A stretch of 64,000 nt of DNA from Flavobacterium terrisoli (GTDB lineage Bacteria; Bacteroidota; Bacteroidia; Flavobacteriales; Flavobacteriaceae). The DNA lies in the NCBI RefSeq assembly GCF_030167905.1, contig NZ_JARGNA010000003.1:186001-250000 (forward strand). The letters are read 5' to 3'. The position numbers and the translations under genes are program-made. Positions 38,601 through 46,575 of this stretch are shown here, one piece after another. Below the pieces are notes generated by a model. The model worked only from the letters and a program-made list of their open reading frames with translations, was not told the DNA's origin and did not search any database. The first letter of the stretch is position 1; every line of letters begins with the position of its first letter.

Positions 38601-39962
38601 TGGTATCGAGATTTTGATAATGATGGTTATGGTGATCTTACTAACAGTACGAGTAGTTGTACCCAACCTGTCGGTTATGTTGCCAATAGTACTGATTGTA
38701 ATGATTCAAATAATGCTATTCATCCAAATGCATTTGAGGTTTGTTTCAATGGTATCGATGATGACTGTGATGGATTTTTATCTGAAGGTTGTGCACCAGC
38801 CCTGACAAGTATCCTGCCAAGTTTCTGTGGCAATACTTTGTCAAAAGCCAAAGCAACCATCACGGCTTCGGCAGCCACCTATTCAGGTCCTTTTAGTGTG
38901 ACTTATTTATTCAGAATAACCAATTTGTCTACAAATACAACAGTTGATTTACCAAGAGCATTTAGAAACTTCAACTTGGGAATGACTAACATCATTGCTT
39001 ATGGAACTCAATATTCAGTAATAGTAGCAGCAGTTATCAATGGTGAGCAACAACCTTTCAGCGCACCTTGTTTAATCTCAACTCCCGGAGTGCCAACCAC
39101 TAAATTGGTTCAGTGTGGTACAACCGCTACTTCAATGAGTTCTTCTATAGCTTGTAATTCTGTGAGTTATGCATTGGCTTATCAATTTGAGGTTGCCTTA
39201 GCCTCAAATCCTGGTGTTGTTAAAGAGTTTGAAAGACTTTACAATAACTTCTCAATGATAATGGCTGGTACTGCGCCAAATGCATTACCACTGCTTTACG
39301 ATACTGATTATGTAGTTAGGGTAAGAGCAAAAGTATTGATTGACGGTGAAGAAGTTTGGGGAGCCTATGGTGATCCATGTACGGTAACCACGCCATTGGC
39401 GCCAGATGCTTTTATGGCTGCATGTGACGAAGACGGAATCACACCAGCGACTATGAGTACGATATTGTATGCCAATACAATCAACTATACCAGCATGTAT
39501 CGTTTTACTTTAGTTAGTGAAGAGTTAGGATACAACCAATTTGTGGAGCATACGTTTAACAATTTCAGATTGAGTGATTTTGAAGCATTATCGCCTTTAA
39601 CTCCTGGCGCAACTTATTCCATCTTTGTTGATGTTCAGTTGTTCGGAAACTATTATCCTGGTAAGGATTGTCAGTTAATTGTTCCGTTCCCAGCCAAAAC
39701 AAGAATGGTTGAAACAGAATTTGAAGTTAAAGCTTATCCAAACCCGTTTGCCAACAACTTCTTGATTGATGTGACGAGCGAAAGCGATTCACCGGTAAGC
39801 ATCAAAGTTTACGATATGGTTGGACGATTGGTTGATCAACAACAGTTTGGCGTTAATAACTTAGAGTCTTCACCAATCGGAGACCAATACCCAAGCGGTG
39901 TTTACAATGTTGTGATCACACAAGGAGAAGAAGTGAAAACGCTTCGCGTCGTAAAACGATAA
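32682..39962 (+). CDS. giant multidomain T9SS surface protein, third of the cassette
   Basis: 2426 aa, the largest gene here. Signal peptide to residue 32 (ending GQGFGQ). In order: an IPT/TIG-like domain (about 197-287); an Ig-like domain (290-390); a fibronectin-like domain (395-500); another beta domain to 605; an autotransporter-associated beta-strand repeat (about 758-788, [21 protein letters not shown]); three InlB-type Listeria-Bacteroides repeats (about 916-1146, [13 protein letters not shown] ... [13 protein letters not shown]); Ig-like repeats; a lamin-tail domain (about 1429-1605, [24 protein letters not shown]); more Ig-like repeats; a MopE-type motif (about 1974-2040); the three-repeat module; and a sorting domain from about 2348. 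Predicted large surface adhesin with a mosaic history. The ligand is unknown. Confidence 0.92.
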   Translation: MKNILLFRKPSLLSFLSFALLMLLLPGQGFGQTTLVGWDGSSATATTGIAINNTRQFTAVGGPTVTVNSATCTKSFSASGWDAGSGTKYWQAASINTVGYTTIKLTNTTRSSGTGPRDFKVQYNLGAGWVDASITYAITSTACTVSVNNVTLPAACENQTSVSLRWIMTSNTQSGSASAVAAAGTSQITAISITGVPNPTPTTTSITPSSATAGGAGFALTVNGTNFINGLSTVTWNGANRTTTFVSATELTATIPNTDIASAGSASIGVTTTGAASVSNTQTFTINSAGVPTLVVTGNTAHGTICLNSSTPTKTYTITNNGSLASNVVVSSDNPEFVVTNLSSNTINGSGGTATYDVTFTPTNFGARTATISVYYDTSTLGTTSSLTGTGVSPVVQSVTSIGATSVVNTTATLNGDATFGICPNTTAKGFVYSKDGDDTDPQVGDALVTNVPVTPLGSGGAYSTPLTGLTPNTLYHFRAYVYDGSTYAYSSLQSFTTLQVASKLAFGVTPPTSGSSLNNLASFTVVAQRPDNSIDTEYTGTVTLVKGTVSGSANLSGNVIAAVGGTATFSGVQFDAPGTFTLTATASGLTSSAASSNITITLANASAIVWNAASSGTWLTPGNWNPTTLPSSTTTAQFAGVGTNTTIGMNMNGISLANRTIGAIEFASSATLAKTITNSSTGTSNDLILNGVVVNGMPNVILRNNSSVGMTIAQTTTQAIGVVLGNTTNNNINIDGTGNITIGSLISGGASNPLTKGGSGAGVLILTNPGNTYTGTTTVTAGELRLNPSNTTATFASPVVLNGGTLGTTNIAASTTLTSSSTLGLTESSTIALGANAHSLRFAASNGVSWTPSKTITITGWTGTAGASGTASKIFVGTSASGLTVAQLDAITFQGHTSGTMILSTGEIVPKLPSYTVTYDANGGTGSQTDPSSPYVSGSTVTVLGLGSITRTGFTFTGWNTAANGSGTSYAPNVTFTISGNTTLFAQWIVTTYTVTYDNNTGTGSQSDPNSPYVTGSTVTVLGAGSMAKTGYTFAGWNTVANGSGTSYAPNDTFTILANTTLFAQWNINSYSLTYDSNGGTGTQTDPNSPYNYNTSATVLGIGSVVNPGFSFTTWNTQADGLGTDYNPGSSITMTADTVLYAQWISLAAPSCPDATNITPTAAQIVCQGNASNQLTANITLAGTTGTPTLSYQWYYNATNSNLVSTATLISGATSATYTPLSTSAEIGTRYYFCVGYATDNSCAQTNGTQTLASNAVSVHVEGTPATPTISAGSATTFCAGGSVVLTSSSATGNTWSTTETTPSITVSASGSYTVTVTVNGCPSAASLPTTVTVNPLPAAPTITPSGSVTVCAGESITLSSSSATGNVWSTTATTQDITVSSTGTYTVHFVDGNGCSSPESAGTTVTVASSLVVGTVANLVVPTPGPHVVISQVYGGGGNSGATHRNDFVELFNPTTSSVNLAGYSIQYASATSTTNFAVATIASGTIAPGKYFLVQLASGGAVGALLTGVDADLSASGVNMSATTGKVALVSNNTPITGACPSVGAIVDYVGFGTTANCAEGTRTAAPSATLSIIRTNPCVDNNTNSLEFATGTPNPRNSGTAASPCTSSAPTESICSGATPSAVSVSNATGSTGTYTYQWYSFNGLTTAPTGSTIPVGWTLVGSGQSFSPSALTQSTTFACYITPTTCATGAWANSQRQVTVNALPTAAIAETDASGAANDNNICSGGSATLTASGGTSYSWNTVPVQTTAAIVVSPTTDTTYTVTVTNAAGCSSTSQATITVSPSPTAAITPSGPTTFYAGGSVTLTASGSTSYSWDTAPVQTTAAIIVSPSTTTTYTVTVTNASGCSDTEQITVTVNPLPTFTSIVQFYDPIPPCSGVEDAFFDVNGLLPNTFNTLYYTINNGPVASINLDMSNPGGYVGFTLPVTSVNNGQILRVTSIEITGAPESNVVIAPSGNSAIALAVTTMATWYRDFDNDGYGDLTNSTSSCTQPVGYVANSTDCNDSNNAIHPNAFEVCFNGIDDDCDGFLSEGCAPALTSILPSFCGNTLSKAKATITASAATYSGPFSVTYLFRITNLSTNTTVDLPRAFRNFNLGMTNIIAYGTQYSVIVAAVINGEQQPFSAPCLISTPGVPTTKLVQCGTTATSMSSSIACNSVSYALAYQFEVALASNPGVVKEFERLYNNFSMIMAGTAPNALPLLYDTDYVVRVRAKVLIDGEEVWGAYGDPCTVTTPLAPDAFMAACDEDGITPATMSTILYANTINYTSMYRFTLVSEELGYNQFVEHTFNNFRLSDFEALSPLTPGATYSIFVDVQLFGNYYPGKDCQLIVPFPAKTRMVETEFEVKAYPNPFANNFLIDVTSESDSPVSIKVYDMVGRLVDQQQFGVNNLESSPIGDQYPSGVYNVVITQGEEVKTLRVVKR
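35424..36120 (+). repeat. three InlB-type (Listeria-Bacteroides) repeats of about 230 bp
   Basis: Units start near 35430, 35661 and 35898. Each encodes [19 protein letters not shown], then TVTVLGxGS, then FxxWNTxANGxGTSYxP and LFAQW. The first two are the most alike and the third is more diverged. Confidence 0.85.
38601..39962 (+). repeat. 1.36-kb direct repeat, copy C
   Basis: Partner of 27600-28961 at an offset of 11001 bases without indels. The proteins differ at only about four positions over some 450 residues (DLTN/DLNN, FEVA/FEVS, GEE/DET). Recombination between copies A and C would delete about 11 kb, including all of the 1045-aa gene. Confidence 0.9.
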
Positions 39963-39980
39963 ATCATATTATTAACAATA

Positions 39981-40016
39981 AAAAAAGACTTTTGAGCAAT
40001 CAAAGGTCTTTTTTTA
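39981..40016 (+). terminator. Rho-independent terminator closing the adhesin cassette
   Basis: Twelve-bp stem AAAGACTTTTGA/TCAAAGGTCTTT with one wobble, a GCAA tetraloop and a long T run. Confidence 0.93.
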
Positions 40017-40065
40017 TGAATAAACCGGCAGCCAACATTTGATTCGATTGCCATTTATAATTAGG

Positions 40066-40092
40066 TTGGTAATATTCAAATTAGTAATTTTG
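40066..40092 (+). promoter_or_regulatory. promoter candidate of the second polysaccharide block
   Basis: TTG at 40066-40068 and TAATTTTG at 40085-40092, 16 nt apart, close to the Bacteroidota pattern. Confidence 0.5.
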
Positions 40093-40149
40093 ATTTTTTC
40101 AAAAATTGAAGGTTTTTGATATCAATATTTTTAAATTATTTTAGCGATT

Positions 40150-40920
40150 GTGGTTAAAGAGAAAGTGATGTGTTTTATGCTTCAGGCAAGACTTGGTTCG
40201 ACTCGTCTGCCAAGGAAAATGATTCTCCCTTTTTTTAATGAGAAGAATATCCTTCAATTGATTATCGAAAAATTAAAAGCCTCTTTTCCTGAAATCCCTA
40301 TAGTATTAGCAACTTCAATTGAACCGTCCAATGATGAGTTGGAAACTTTGGCGTTGCAATTGGGTTGTCTGGTACACCGAGGCAGCGAAAAAGATGTATT
40401 GCATCGTTTTATTGAAGCCGGACAGCAATTTAATTTTAAGAATATAATTCGGGTTTGCGCGGACAATCCTTTTCTTGATGTAAAAGAAATGCAACATTTG
40501 GTTAAATTTACAAAGGAAAATGACCAATATGATTATGTGAGTTTCAAAGTGAATAATGAACCGAGCATCAGAACGCATTTTGGTTTTTGGACAGAATTTG
40601 TGACATTGGAAACCTTGGAAAGGGTAAATGCTAAAACAAAAGATGAATTTTATCACGAGCATGTGACCAATTTTATTTATCAAAATCCCGCAGCCTTTAA
40701 AATAAAATTCCTGGCAGTAAATCCGGTTTTGGAAGGCAGAAAAGATGTGAGGATGACCTTGGATACGTCAACCGATTTTGAAATGTTGTCTGAGATTTAC
40801 AAAAGATTATATTTGACCTATGGAAATCAGTTCGGGATTGATGAAATCGTAGCTTTTTTGGACACGCATCCCGATTATAAAGTCGCAATGACTGAACAAA
40901 TAAATATTAATTCAAAATAA
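40150..40920 (+). CDS. SpsF-like cytidylyltransferase
   Basis: 256 aa from a GTG start at 40150; an ATG at 40168 is a good alternative and would remove six residues. N-terminal nucleotide-binding loop LQARLGSTRLPRKM is the signature of the CMP-sugar cytidylyltransferase/SpsF group. A CADNPFLD segment carries the conserved Asp of the family. It is placed directly before a NeuB-like synthase, the same pairing as spsE/spsF, so it probably activates the product of that enzyme, or a related 2-keto sugar acid, with CTP. First gene of the second polysaccharide block. Confidence 0.8.
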   Translation: MVKEKVMCFMLQARLGSTRLPRKMILPFFNEKNILQLIIEKLKASFPEIPIVLATSIEPSNDELETLALQLGCLVHRGSEKDVLHRFIEAGQQFNFKNIIRVCADNPFLDVKEMQHLVKFTKENDQYDYVSFKVNNEPSIRTHFGFWTEFVTLETLERVNAKTKDEFYHEHVTNFIYQNPAAFKIKFLAVNPVLEGRKDVRMTLDTSTDFEMLSEIYKRLYLTYGNQFGIDEIVAFLDTHPDYKVAMTEQININSK

Positions 40921-40944
40921 GCCCCATTTTATATTGTATAAATT

Positions 40945-42003
40945 ATGAATGACATCACAAAAAACGGCACTTATATCATTGGAGAAATTGGACAAAACCA
41001 CAATGGATCGGTAGATATTGCCAAACTGATTGTTGAATTGGTTTCAAGACCTGTTTTTGAGGCCGATTTTGGGTTGGAATTAAAACCAATGAATGCCGTT
41101 AAACTCACCAAAAGGGATTTGAAGGAAGAATTGACCGATACCCAAATGAATCGTCCTTATGATTCACCACATTCTTTTGGGAAAACCTATGGCGAGCACC
41201 GCGAATTTTTGGAGCTCAACGATGAAGAACATTTTGAAGTATATAAATATGCCAAAAGCAGAGGACTTGATTTTGTAGAAACACTGTGTTCTGTTGGCTG
41301 CCTTTCTTTGTTGAAATTATTCACTCCGGATTGCCTGAAAGTGGCCAGTCGTGATTTGACCAACTTACCGTTATTGGCCGCCATGGCGGAAACCAAGATT
41401 CCGATTGTATTGTCAACTGGTATGGCCGGAAAAAAGGAATTGGATGATGCGTTGAATACGATTTCAAAATACCACAATAATATTTCAATCCTGCACTGCG
41501 TTTCACAATATCCAACGCATCCTGATAACCTGAATTTGAGAACGATTACTTATCTTCAGAAGAACTACGGGCAATATGTTATAGGGTTCTCCGATCATAC
41601 CATTGGTATTTCAGCTCCGGTTGTTGCGGTGGGAATGGGAGCAAAAATTATTGAAAAACACATTACCATCGACAGAAACATGAAAGGCACAGACCAAGCC
41701 GGTTCTTTAGGCCCGGATGGTGTTTTCAGAATGGTTAGAGATATCAGAATTGCTGAAAAATGGGCAGGTGTAGAGGATATTTATATCGAAAAAGACGTCC
41801 TTTCCGCCAAAGTAAAATTAGAGCGTTCCATTGCGACCAAGCGACAGTTGAATGTTGGCGATGTAATACAGGAAGAAGATTTACAGCTTCTAAGTCCCGG
41901 TGATGGCTATAAATGGAGCCAGAAAGCCGAAATTATAGGAAAACAGGTTCAAGTGACTGTTCCCAAAAATGAGTTGATTTATCCGGATATGATTAGGTTC
42001 TGA
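40945..42003 (+). CDS. neuB: N-acetylneuraminate synthase family protein (NeuB/SpsE-like)
   Basis: 352 aa. TIM-barrel NeuB domain: EIGQNHNGSVDIA at the N-terminus, KVASRDLTNLPLLAAMAETKIPIVLSTGMA, FSDHTIGI, and KHITIDRNMKGTDQAGSLGPD. The C-terminal SAF domain is present (LERSIATKRQLNVGDVI ... GKQVQVTVPKNELI). NeuB enzymes condense phosphoenolpyruvate with an N-acetylmannosamine-type sugar to make nonulosonic acids. Common active-site wording differs here: SRDLTN replaces the usual SGE/SFDLTN, and GTDQAGSL the usual GPDH-ASL, so the substrate may not be plain ManNAc. No NeuC-type 2-epimerase is in the window. A decayed copy of this gene's 3' end lies at 42857-42905. Confidence 0.85.
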   Translation: MNDITKNGTYIIGEIGQNHNGSVDIAKLIVELVSRPVFEADFGLELKPMNAVKLTKRDLKEELTDTQMNRPYDSPHSFGKTYGEHREFLELNDEEHFEVYKYAKSRGLDFVETLCSVGCLSLLKLFTPDCLKVASRDLTNLPLLAAMAETKIPIVLSTGMAGKKELDDALNTISKYHNNISILHCVSQYPTHPDNLNLRTITYLQKNYGQYVIGFSDHTIGISAPVVAVGMGAKIIEKHITIDRNMKGTDQAGSLGPDGVFRMVRDIRIAEKWAGVEDIYIEKDVLSAKVKLERSIATKRQLNVGDVIQEEDLQLLSPGDGYKWSQKAEIIGKQVQVTVPKNELIYPDMIRF

Positions 42004-42080
42004 TAAAAAACGCATAGTTTTTACAGGACTTATTTGTTTAAGGCTTTTTTACATTTAATAATTAATTAAACTATTGATAA

Positions 42081-42830
42081 ATGGGCATCGAAATAAAAAC
42101 TATTGCTTCAGCGACGGAACTTAACAAAAGAGAACAGTTTTTTGAATTATTTGAAAAATCACCTATTCCGAAAAATGAAAGGCTGACTAATTCAGGTTTG
42201 TTTGTAAAAAGGCAAGACCTAACAAAACAATTGTTTTTTAATGATTTGTATAATCAATTTTTAAATGTACATGGTGTCATTATGGAATTCGGAGTTCGCT
42301 GGGGACAAAATTTAGTGACACTTAACAACCTCAGAGGCATACACGAACCTTTTAACCACAGCCGGAAAATAATCGGGTTTGATACCTTTGAAGGTTTTGC
42401 CAACGTAGATAAAAAAGACGGGAATCATGAGATAATAAAAAAAGGTGCATTTTCAGTCACAGAAAATTATGAAGAATACCTACAACAAGTATTAGAATAC
42501 CACCACAGTGAATGCCCTTTGAATCACATTAATAAAAATTTGTTAATCAAAGGGAATGCCATAGTAACTTTGGAAAAATATTTAAAAGAACACCCGGAAA
42601 CAATAATTGCATTCGCCTATTTTGATTTTGATGTTTATGAACCGACAAAAAAATGCCTGGAATTGATAAAACCCTATTTAACTAAAGGTTCTATCATCGG
42701 TTTTGATGAATTAAATGACCCCCAATTTCCGGGAGAAACAGTAGCTGTAAGAGAAGCCTTTGGACTGCAAAATGTCAGGATACAAAGGAGTAAATATAGT
42801 GGAATCCAATCTTATGTCGTTATAGAATAA
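42081..42830 (+). CDS. TylF/macrocin-O-methyltransferase family SAM-dependent methyltransferase
   Basis: 249 aa. SAM-binding motif I-like segment VIMEFGVRWGQNL, then IIGFDTFEGFANVD, and the metal/SAM region FAYFDFDVYEPTKKCLELI with GSIIGFDELNDPQFPGETVAV. This is the pattern of the TylF (macrocin O-methyltransferase) family. It probably O-methylates a sugar of the surface glycan; the acceptor is unknown. It is flanked upstream by the real neuB end and downstream by a decayed neuB-like 3' end, which suggests the gene was inserted here together with a piece of a neuB homolog. It is 77 bases from each flanking gene, in a region where most genes are tightly packed. Confidence 0.83.
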   Translation: MGIEIKTIASATELNKREQFFELFEKSPIPKNERLTNSGLFVKRQDLTKQLFFNDLYNQFLNVHGVIMEFGVRWGQNLVTLNNLRGIHEPFNHSRKIIGFDTFEGFANVDKKDGNHEIIKKGAFSVTENYEEYLQQVLEYHHSECPLNHINKNLLIKGNAIVTLEKYLKEHPETIIAFAYFDFDVYEPTKKCLELIKPYLTKGSIIGFDELNDPQFPGETVAVREAFGLQNVRIQRSKYSGIQSYVVIE

Positions 42831-42856
42831 AATTGATTTCCGATGTTGAGAGGACT

Positions 42857-42905
42857 GTAACTGTTCTCAAAATGAATTGATTGTCCCAATATGATTAAAT
42901 TTTAG
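42857..42905 (+). pseudogene. decayed 3' end of a neuB-like gene
   Basis: The 49 bases align to neuB 41953-42003 with about three quarters of positions identical and two one-base gaps. Read with the frameshifts, they encode V-T-V-L-K, N-E-L-I and P-N-M-I-K-F-stop, against neuB V-T-V-P-K-N-E-L-I-Y-P-D-M-I-R-F-stop. The TAG at 42903-42905 sits two bases before the ATG at 42908. It is too short to be functional and is best read as the scar of a duplication or insertion. Confidence 0.75.
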
Positions 42906-42907
42906 TA

Positions 42908-43510
42908 ATGATAATTGATAGTTTGGTTTTAGGAAAAGAATTGAGATATCTATTTCAAAAATTCTATGTTTTGGAAAAGGTAGACATCAATTTTGAAGAT
43001 GATGCCATTTACGAAAAAGCGCTGGCTGTTTTCCAGTTTGATTATCAACGATATTTTCCTGAAGAAGTAATCCTAAAGGAGCATTTATTTTCGAGAATTG
43101 AATTGATCGGCATTTTATTATACCGAATTGCAAGGAATTATTATTTAGACGGTAAAGAAGAAATTGCTTTGCATTACAGCAACCTCGGAAGGATTATTTC
43201 CGGATCTGAAATATTTTACTCAGCCGATATCGGCAAAGGGATAAAAATTAACCACGGATTTGGAACTGTAATTGGCGCCCGATGTACAATAGGGGAAAAT
43301 GCATTAGTGCATCAGAACGCTACGCTTGGAGACCGAAATGGAGGAAGGCCAATTTTGCTTGATAATGTCACCGTGTATGCCGGAGCCAAAATTTTAGGAA
43401 ATATCATTTGTGGCAATAACTCGGTCATTGCAGCCAATTGTGTTTGTATGATTGATGTGCCCGATAATGGACTGATTGCCGGAGTTCCCGGAAAAATAAA
43501 GAAAATATGA
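42908..43510 (+). CDS. serine acetyltransferase-like hexapeptide acyltransferase
   Basis: 200 aa. An alpha-helical N-terminal half (1-95) is followed by a left-handed beta-helix with hexapeptide repeats. GIKINHGFGTVIGARCTIGENALVHQNATLGD, with the catalytic His of INHG, and IAGVPGKIKKI resemble CysE/serine acetyltransferase. In this locus it more likely acetylates a sugar or a sugar-linked amino acid than makes O-acetylserine for cysteine; this is inference from context. Its last four bases overlap the start of the phosphatase gene (ATGA). Confidence 0.8.
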   Translation: MIIDSLVLGKELRYLFQKFYVLEKVDINFEDDAIYEKALAVFQFDYQRYFPEEVILKEHLFSRIELIGILLYRIARNYYLDGKEEIALHYSNLGRIISGSEIFYSADIGKGIKINHGFGTVIGARCTIGENALVHQNATLGDRNGGRPILLDNVTVYAGAKILGNIICGNNSVIAANCVCMIDVPDNGLIAGVPGKIKKI

Positions 43511-44031
43511 AGAAACTGCCAAAACTGATAATAACTGACATTGATGGCGTTTGGACCGATGGCAGCATGTACTACGATCAAACCGGAAACGAACTGAAAA
43601 GATTTCATACTTATGACAGTGCCGGAGTATTGTTTGCAAGGCTGTTAAATATTCCGGTGGCGATTTTAACCGGAGAAACGACTGAAATTGTCAACAGAAG
43701 AGCTGCGAAACTCAATATCGAATACCTTTTTCAAGGCGTGAAAAATAAAGTCGAAACGACTCAGAAAATCTTAGACGAACTCAAAATTGGTTTTGAAGAT
43801 TGTGCTTTTATCGGCGATGACATCAATGATGTAAAGCTTTTAGGCAAAGTTGGATTTAGTGGTTCTCCTGCCAATGCCCCCGATTATATTAAAGCAAAAG
43901 TGCATTATGTAACGCAAAAAAAAGGTGGTGAAGGTGCTTTTCGTGAATTTGTAGAGCACATTTTGAGAGAACAGGGCGTTTTTGAAGAAGTTTTAGAAAA
44001 AGCAATTTCCAATCATGAAAAATCAAATTGA
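43507..44031 (+). CDS. KdsC-type HAD phosphatase
   Basis: 174 aa, the usual length of KdsC-like phosphatases without a cap domain. HAD motif I DIDGVWTDG (nucleophile and acid Asp), motif II ILTGE, and motif III FIGDDINDVKLL are all visible. The family hydrolyses Kdo-8-phosphate, and related members act on KDN-9-phosphate or lie fused to CMP-sialate synthetases. Together with the NeuB-like and cytidylyltransferase genes it may dephosphorylate a nine-carbon sugar acid phosphate made by the NeuB-like enzyme. It overlaps both neighbours (4 and 17 bases). Confidence 0.85.
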   Translation: MKKLPKLIITDIDGVWTDGSMYYDQTGNELKRFHTYDSAGVLFARLLNIPVAILTGETTEIVNRRAAKLNIEYLFQGVKNKVETTQKILDELKIGFEDCAFIGDDINDVKLLGKVGFSGSPANAPDYIKAKVHYVTQKKGGEGAFREFVEHILREQGVFEEVLEKAISNHEKSN

Positions 44032-45295
44032 GAATTATTTTGACAGGCTTTTTCCTTTAAACAGAAGTCTTACCGGGAATGGCGTCAGACAAACCTTTGA
44101 CATTTTAAAAGAATTGGTTGACTTTGAAATCACAGAAGTGCCATCCGGTACAACGGCTTTAGATTGGACAGTGCCCAAAGAGTGGAATGTCAACAATGCT
44201 TATATCATTACGCCGGAAGGAAAAAAAATAGCTGATTTTTCAGTGAATAATCTCCATTTGATGGGTTATTCCGTTCCGTTTTCGGGAAGCCTGACTTTTG
44301 AGGAATTGAAAAATCACATCATGACGCGTCCCGATTTTCCAGAGGCCATTCCTTATGTCACTTCCTATTATGTGGAAAGATGGGGTTTTTGCCTAAGCCA
44401 CAACGAATTTTTGAGTTTGCCAAAAGAAGGAAATTATGAGGTTGTAGTTGATACTACATTGAAAAATGGCGCAATGACGGTTGGCGAAGCGGTCATCAAA
44501 GGAACATCAGATAAAGAGATTCTTTTTACCTCTTATTGTTGTCATCCGAGTATGGCCAACAATGAACTTTCGGGAATGTTGGCGTTGGCGTTTTTGTACC
44601 AATTGGTTAAAGCCAAGAAAAATTTAAAATATACTTACCGATTTTATTTGGCACCCGAAACCATTGGCGCCATTTATTATTTGTCCCAAAAAGGATTGGA
44701 TTTCAAACAAAACCTTCTCGGCGGCGTTGTATTAACCTGTTGCGGAGATGCCGGCCCAATGACTTTGAAAAAATCGAGAAGCGATTCCTATTTCAACGAT
44801 GTGTTGAAAAACATTTTAACCCACAGTCACAAGAAAGCCTTTACTGAAATGGATTTCTTCCCGATGGGAAGTGATGAGCGCCAGTATTGTTCTCCGGGAT
44901 ATGATTTGCCGGTAGTATGCCTGACCCGAACGATGTATGGCAAATACAAAGAATACCATACTTCAAAAGACGATAAATCGATTATTGATTTTGGCGCTTT
45001 GGAAGAGTACATTTTGTTGTTGAACGAATTGGTGGACAGCATTGAATTGGATGGGAATTATACCAACAAAAGCCCTTACGGCGAACCACAATTGGGCAAA
45101 AGGGGTTTGTATCCAACCCTGATGGCGATTGAAGAACGGGGCGAAAGCTTGGCCCGATTGTTATACCTGCTGAATTACAGCGATGGGAAGCATTCTCTGT
45201 TAAATATCAGTAATATGATGCAACAACCGATGGTTTCGTTTCAAAATGAAATTAATCAGTTAGTGGAAAAAGGACTATTGGAAAAAGCAGAATGA
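44015..45295 (+). CDS. DUF4910 aminopeptidase-like protein
   Basis: 426 aa. M28-like zinc-peptidase fold of the DUF4910/DUF2172 group. The possible metal ligands are H in CCHPSMANNELSG, E in LAPETIGAIYY, D in CCGDAGP, and H in KEYHTSKDD. An N-terminal LFPLNRSLTGNGVRQT and a C-terminal winged-helix-like segment (LLYLLNYSDGKHSLLNI) complete the family architecture. Members occur often in surface-polysaccharide loci, but their substrate is unknown. It could hydrolyse an amide such as an N-acyl group on a sugar. The overlap with both neighbours places it firmly in the operon. Confidence 0.82.
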   Translation: MKNQIENYFDRLFPLNRSLTGNGVRQTFDILKELVDFEITEVPSGTTALDWTVPKEWNVNNAYIITPEGKKIADFSVNNLHLMGYSVPFSGSLTFEELKNHIMTRPDFPEAIPYVTSYYVERWGFCLSHNEFLSLPKEGNYEVVVDTTLKNGAMTVGEAVIKGTSDKEILFTSYCCHPSMANNELSGMLALAFLYQLVKAKKNLKYTYRFYLAPETIGAIYYLSQKGLDFKQNLLGGVVLTCCGDAGPMTLKKSRSDSYFNDVLKNILTHSHKKAFTEMDFFPMGSDERQYCSPGYDLPVVCLTRTMYGKYKEYHTSKDDKSIIDFGALEEYILLLNELVDSIELDGNYTNKSPYGEPQLGKRGLYPTLMAIEERGESLARLLYLLNYSDGKHSLLNISNMMQQPMVSFQNEINQLVEKGLLEKAE

Positions 45296-46575
45296 TGTTC
45301 AGAGACCGTAAAACACTTTTTTATTTCAATCAGTATTTTGTCATTAGACTTGGCGAGAAAATTTACAAATTCGATTCTAAAATTGAAAGCTTCCCGCTGA
45401 TAAGAAGCCTTTTTACTTTATTGTTTCATGCCGCCAAACTGTTGTTTAAAAGGCAAGACACTTCCATTAAAAAAAAATATCGGCATATCGTTTTTATTGA
45501 AACGATAAATCAGAAGAATGCCATTTTGGATGTTTTCAACTTTATGCAGAATGATAGGGAAGAAGTCTTGTTTATTGTCAACAATGGCATCACCATAGAT
45601 GGTTTTGATAACCTACAATTCAATAACAGAAAGGCCTTTTTACTCGGGTTGTTTTATTGGCCAAAAGCCTGTTGCGTTTCCCTAAGATACACCCAAAGAA
45701 ATAAAGGAATTATAAACCGGGTGCATGTTTTGGTGAACCTGTCCTTGTTCCTTTCCTCAGAGAAGATATTTAACCGATATATCGAAAAAACCGGTGCGCA
45801 GAAAATCATTTTAACCAACGATCACAATCTCCAACCTTTGGCATTACTACTTTCGGCTAAAAGAAAACAGGTTAAAAGTTATTACATTCAGCATGCTTCG
45901 GTGTCTTCGGCTTTTCCCAAATTATTACCCGATGTTTCGCTTTTGGAAGGGCAACAGGCTATTGATACTTATAACCAAATCGGCAATTATTCCAGAGAAA
46001 TCAAACTCGTCGGCATTGCCCGACTGGATGGCATTTTGGCTTATAAAAAAGAATACAGGACCAAAGACATTACCGTTGGTTTTTGTTTGAAACCTTATTA
46101 TTCCTTAGAGTTAATCAGGGAAATTATTGAAGCTATCAAAGCGTCAAATAACGTGGCCGAAGTCATTCTTCGACCGCATCCCGGCAATTCAGCTAAATTT
46201 TATAGGTCTTTGGAACAGTTTAATGTTTCGATATCCAATGCAAAAAAAGAAAGGCCACATGAATTCATCAAACGAATTGATGTGATGATCTCGGGTGAAT
46301 CCTCCATTATTTTGGAAGCATCGTTAATGAAAACAAAGACCATTTACATTGATGATAAGATTGCCCAACTGGATTTGTATGGATTTATTAAGAATAGAAT
46401 AACTACATTTGCCCAAAACTTAAGGGAAATTACCCAAATGCTCGACACGATGGATGCTTCGCAAATAGAAAGTCAGTATGCCAATTGCGGATATTATTGT
46501 AGTACAGTAAACACTCCATTCGAAAATAAATCACGGGAATTAATATTAAATAATCTCTTATATAATGATAAATAA
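45292..46575 (+). CDS. putative GT-B glycosyltransferase (polysialyl-/CDP-glycerol-transferase-like)
   Basis: 427 aa, cytoplasmic or peripheral. Suggestive segments are YIQHASVSSAFPKLLPD, KLVGIARLDG, VILRPHPGNSAKF and MISGESSIILEASLMKTKTIYI. This pattern (QH...P, RPHPG, S-x-S-S-x-x-x-E) recurs in GT-B enzymes that transfer polyol phosphates or sialic acids. It may transfer the nonulosonic-type sugar made by the genes just upstream; that is inference from position. It starts inside the stop of the DUF4910 gene (ATGA), with a second ATG at 45295. Confidence 0.6.
   Translation: MMFRDRKTLFYFNQYFVIRLGEKIYKFDSKIESFPLIRSLFTLLFHAAKLLFKRQDTSIKKKYRHIVFIETINQKNAILDVFNFMQNDREEVLFIVNNGITIDGFDNLQFNNRKAFLLGLFYWPKACCVSLRYTQRNKGIINRVHVLVNLSLFLSSEKIFNRYIEKTGAQKIILTNDHNLQPLALLLSAKRKQVKSYYIQHASVSSAFPKLLPDVSLLEGQQAIDTYNQIGNYSREIKLVGIARLDGILAYKKEYRTKDITVGFCLKPYYSLELIREIIEAIKASNNVAEVILRPHPGNSAKFYRSLEQFNVSISNAKKERPHEFIKRIDVMISGESSIILEASLMKTKTIYIDDKIAQLDLYGFIKNRITTFAQNLREITQMLDTMDASQIESQYANCGYYCSTVNTPFENKSRELILNNLLYNDK

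Noticed and set aside
42839-42870. GAGAGGACTGTAACTGTTCTC as a hairpin terminator of the methyltransferase gene
   Set aside because: Only the outer four bases pair and there is no T tract; the right part is better explained as the decayed neuB end.
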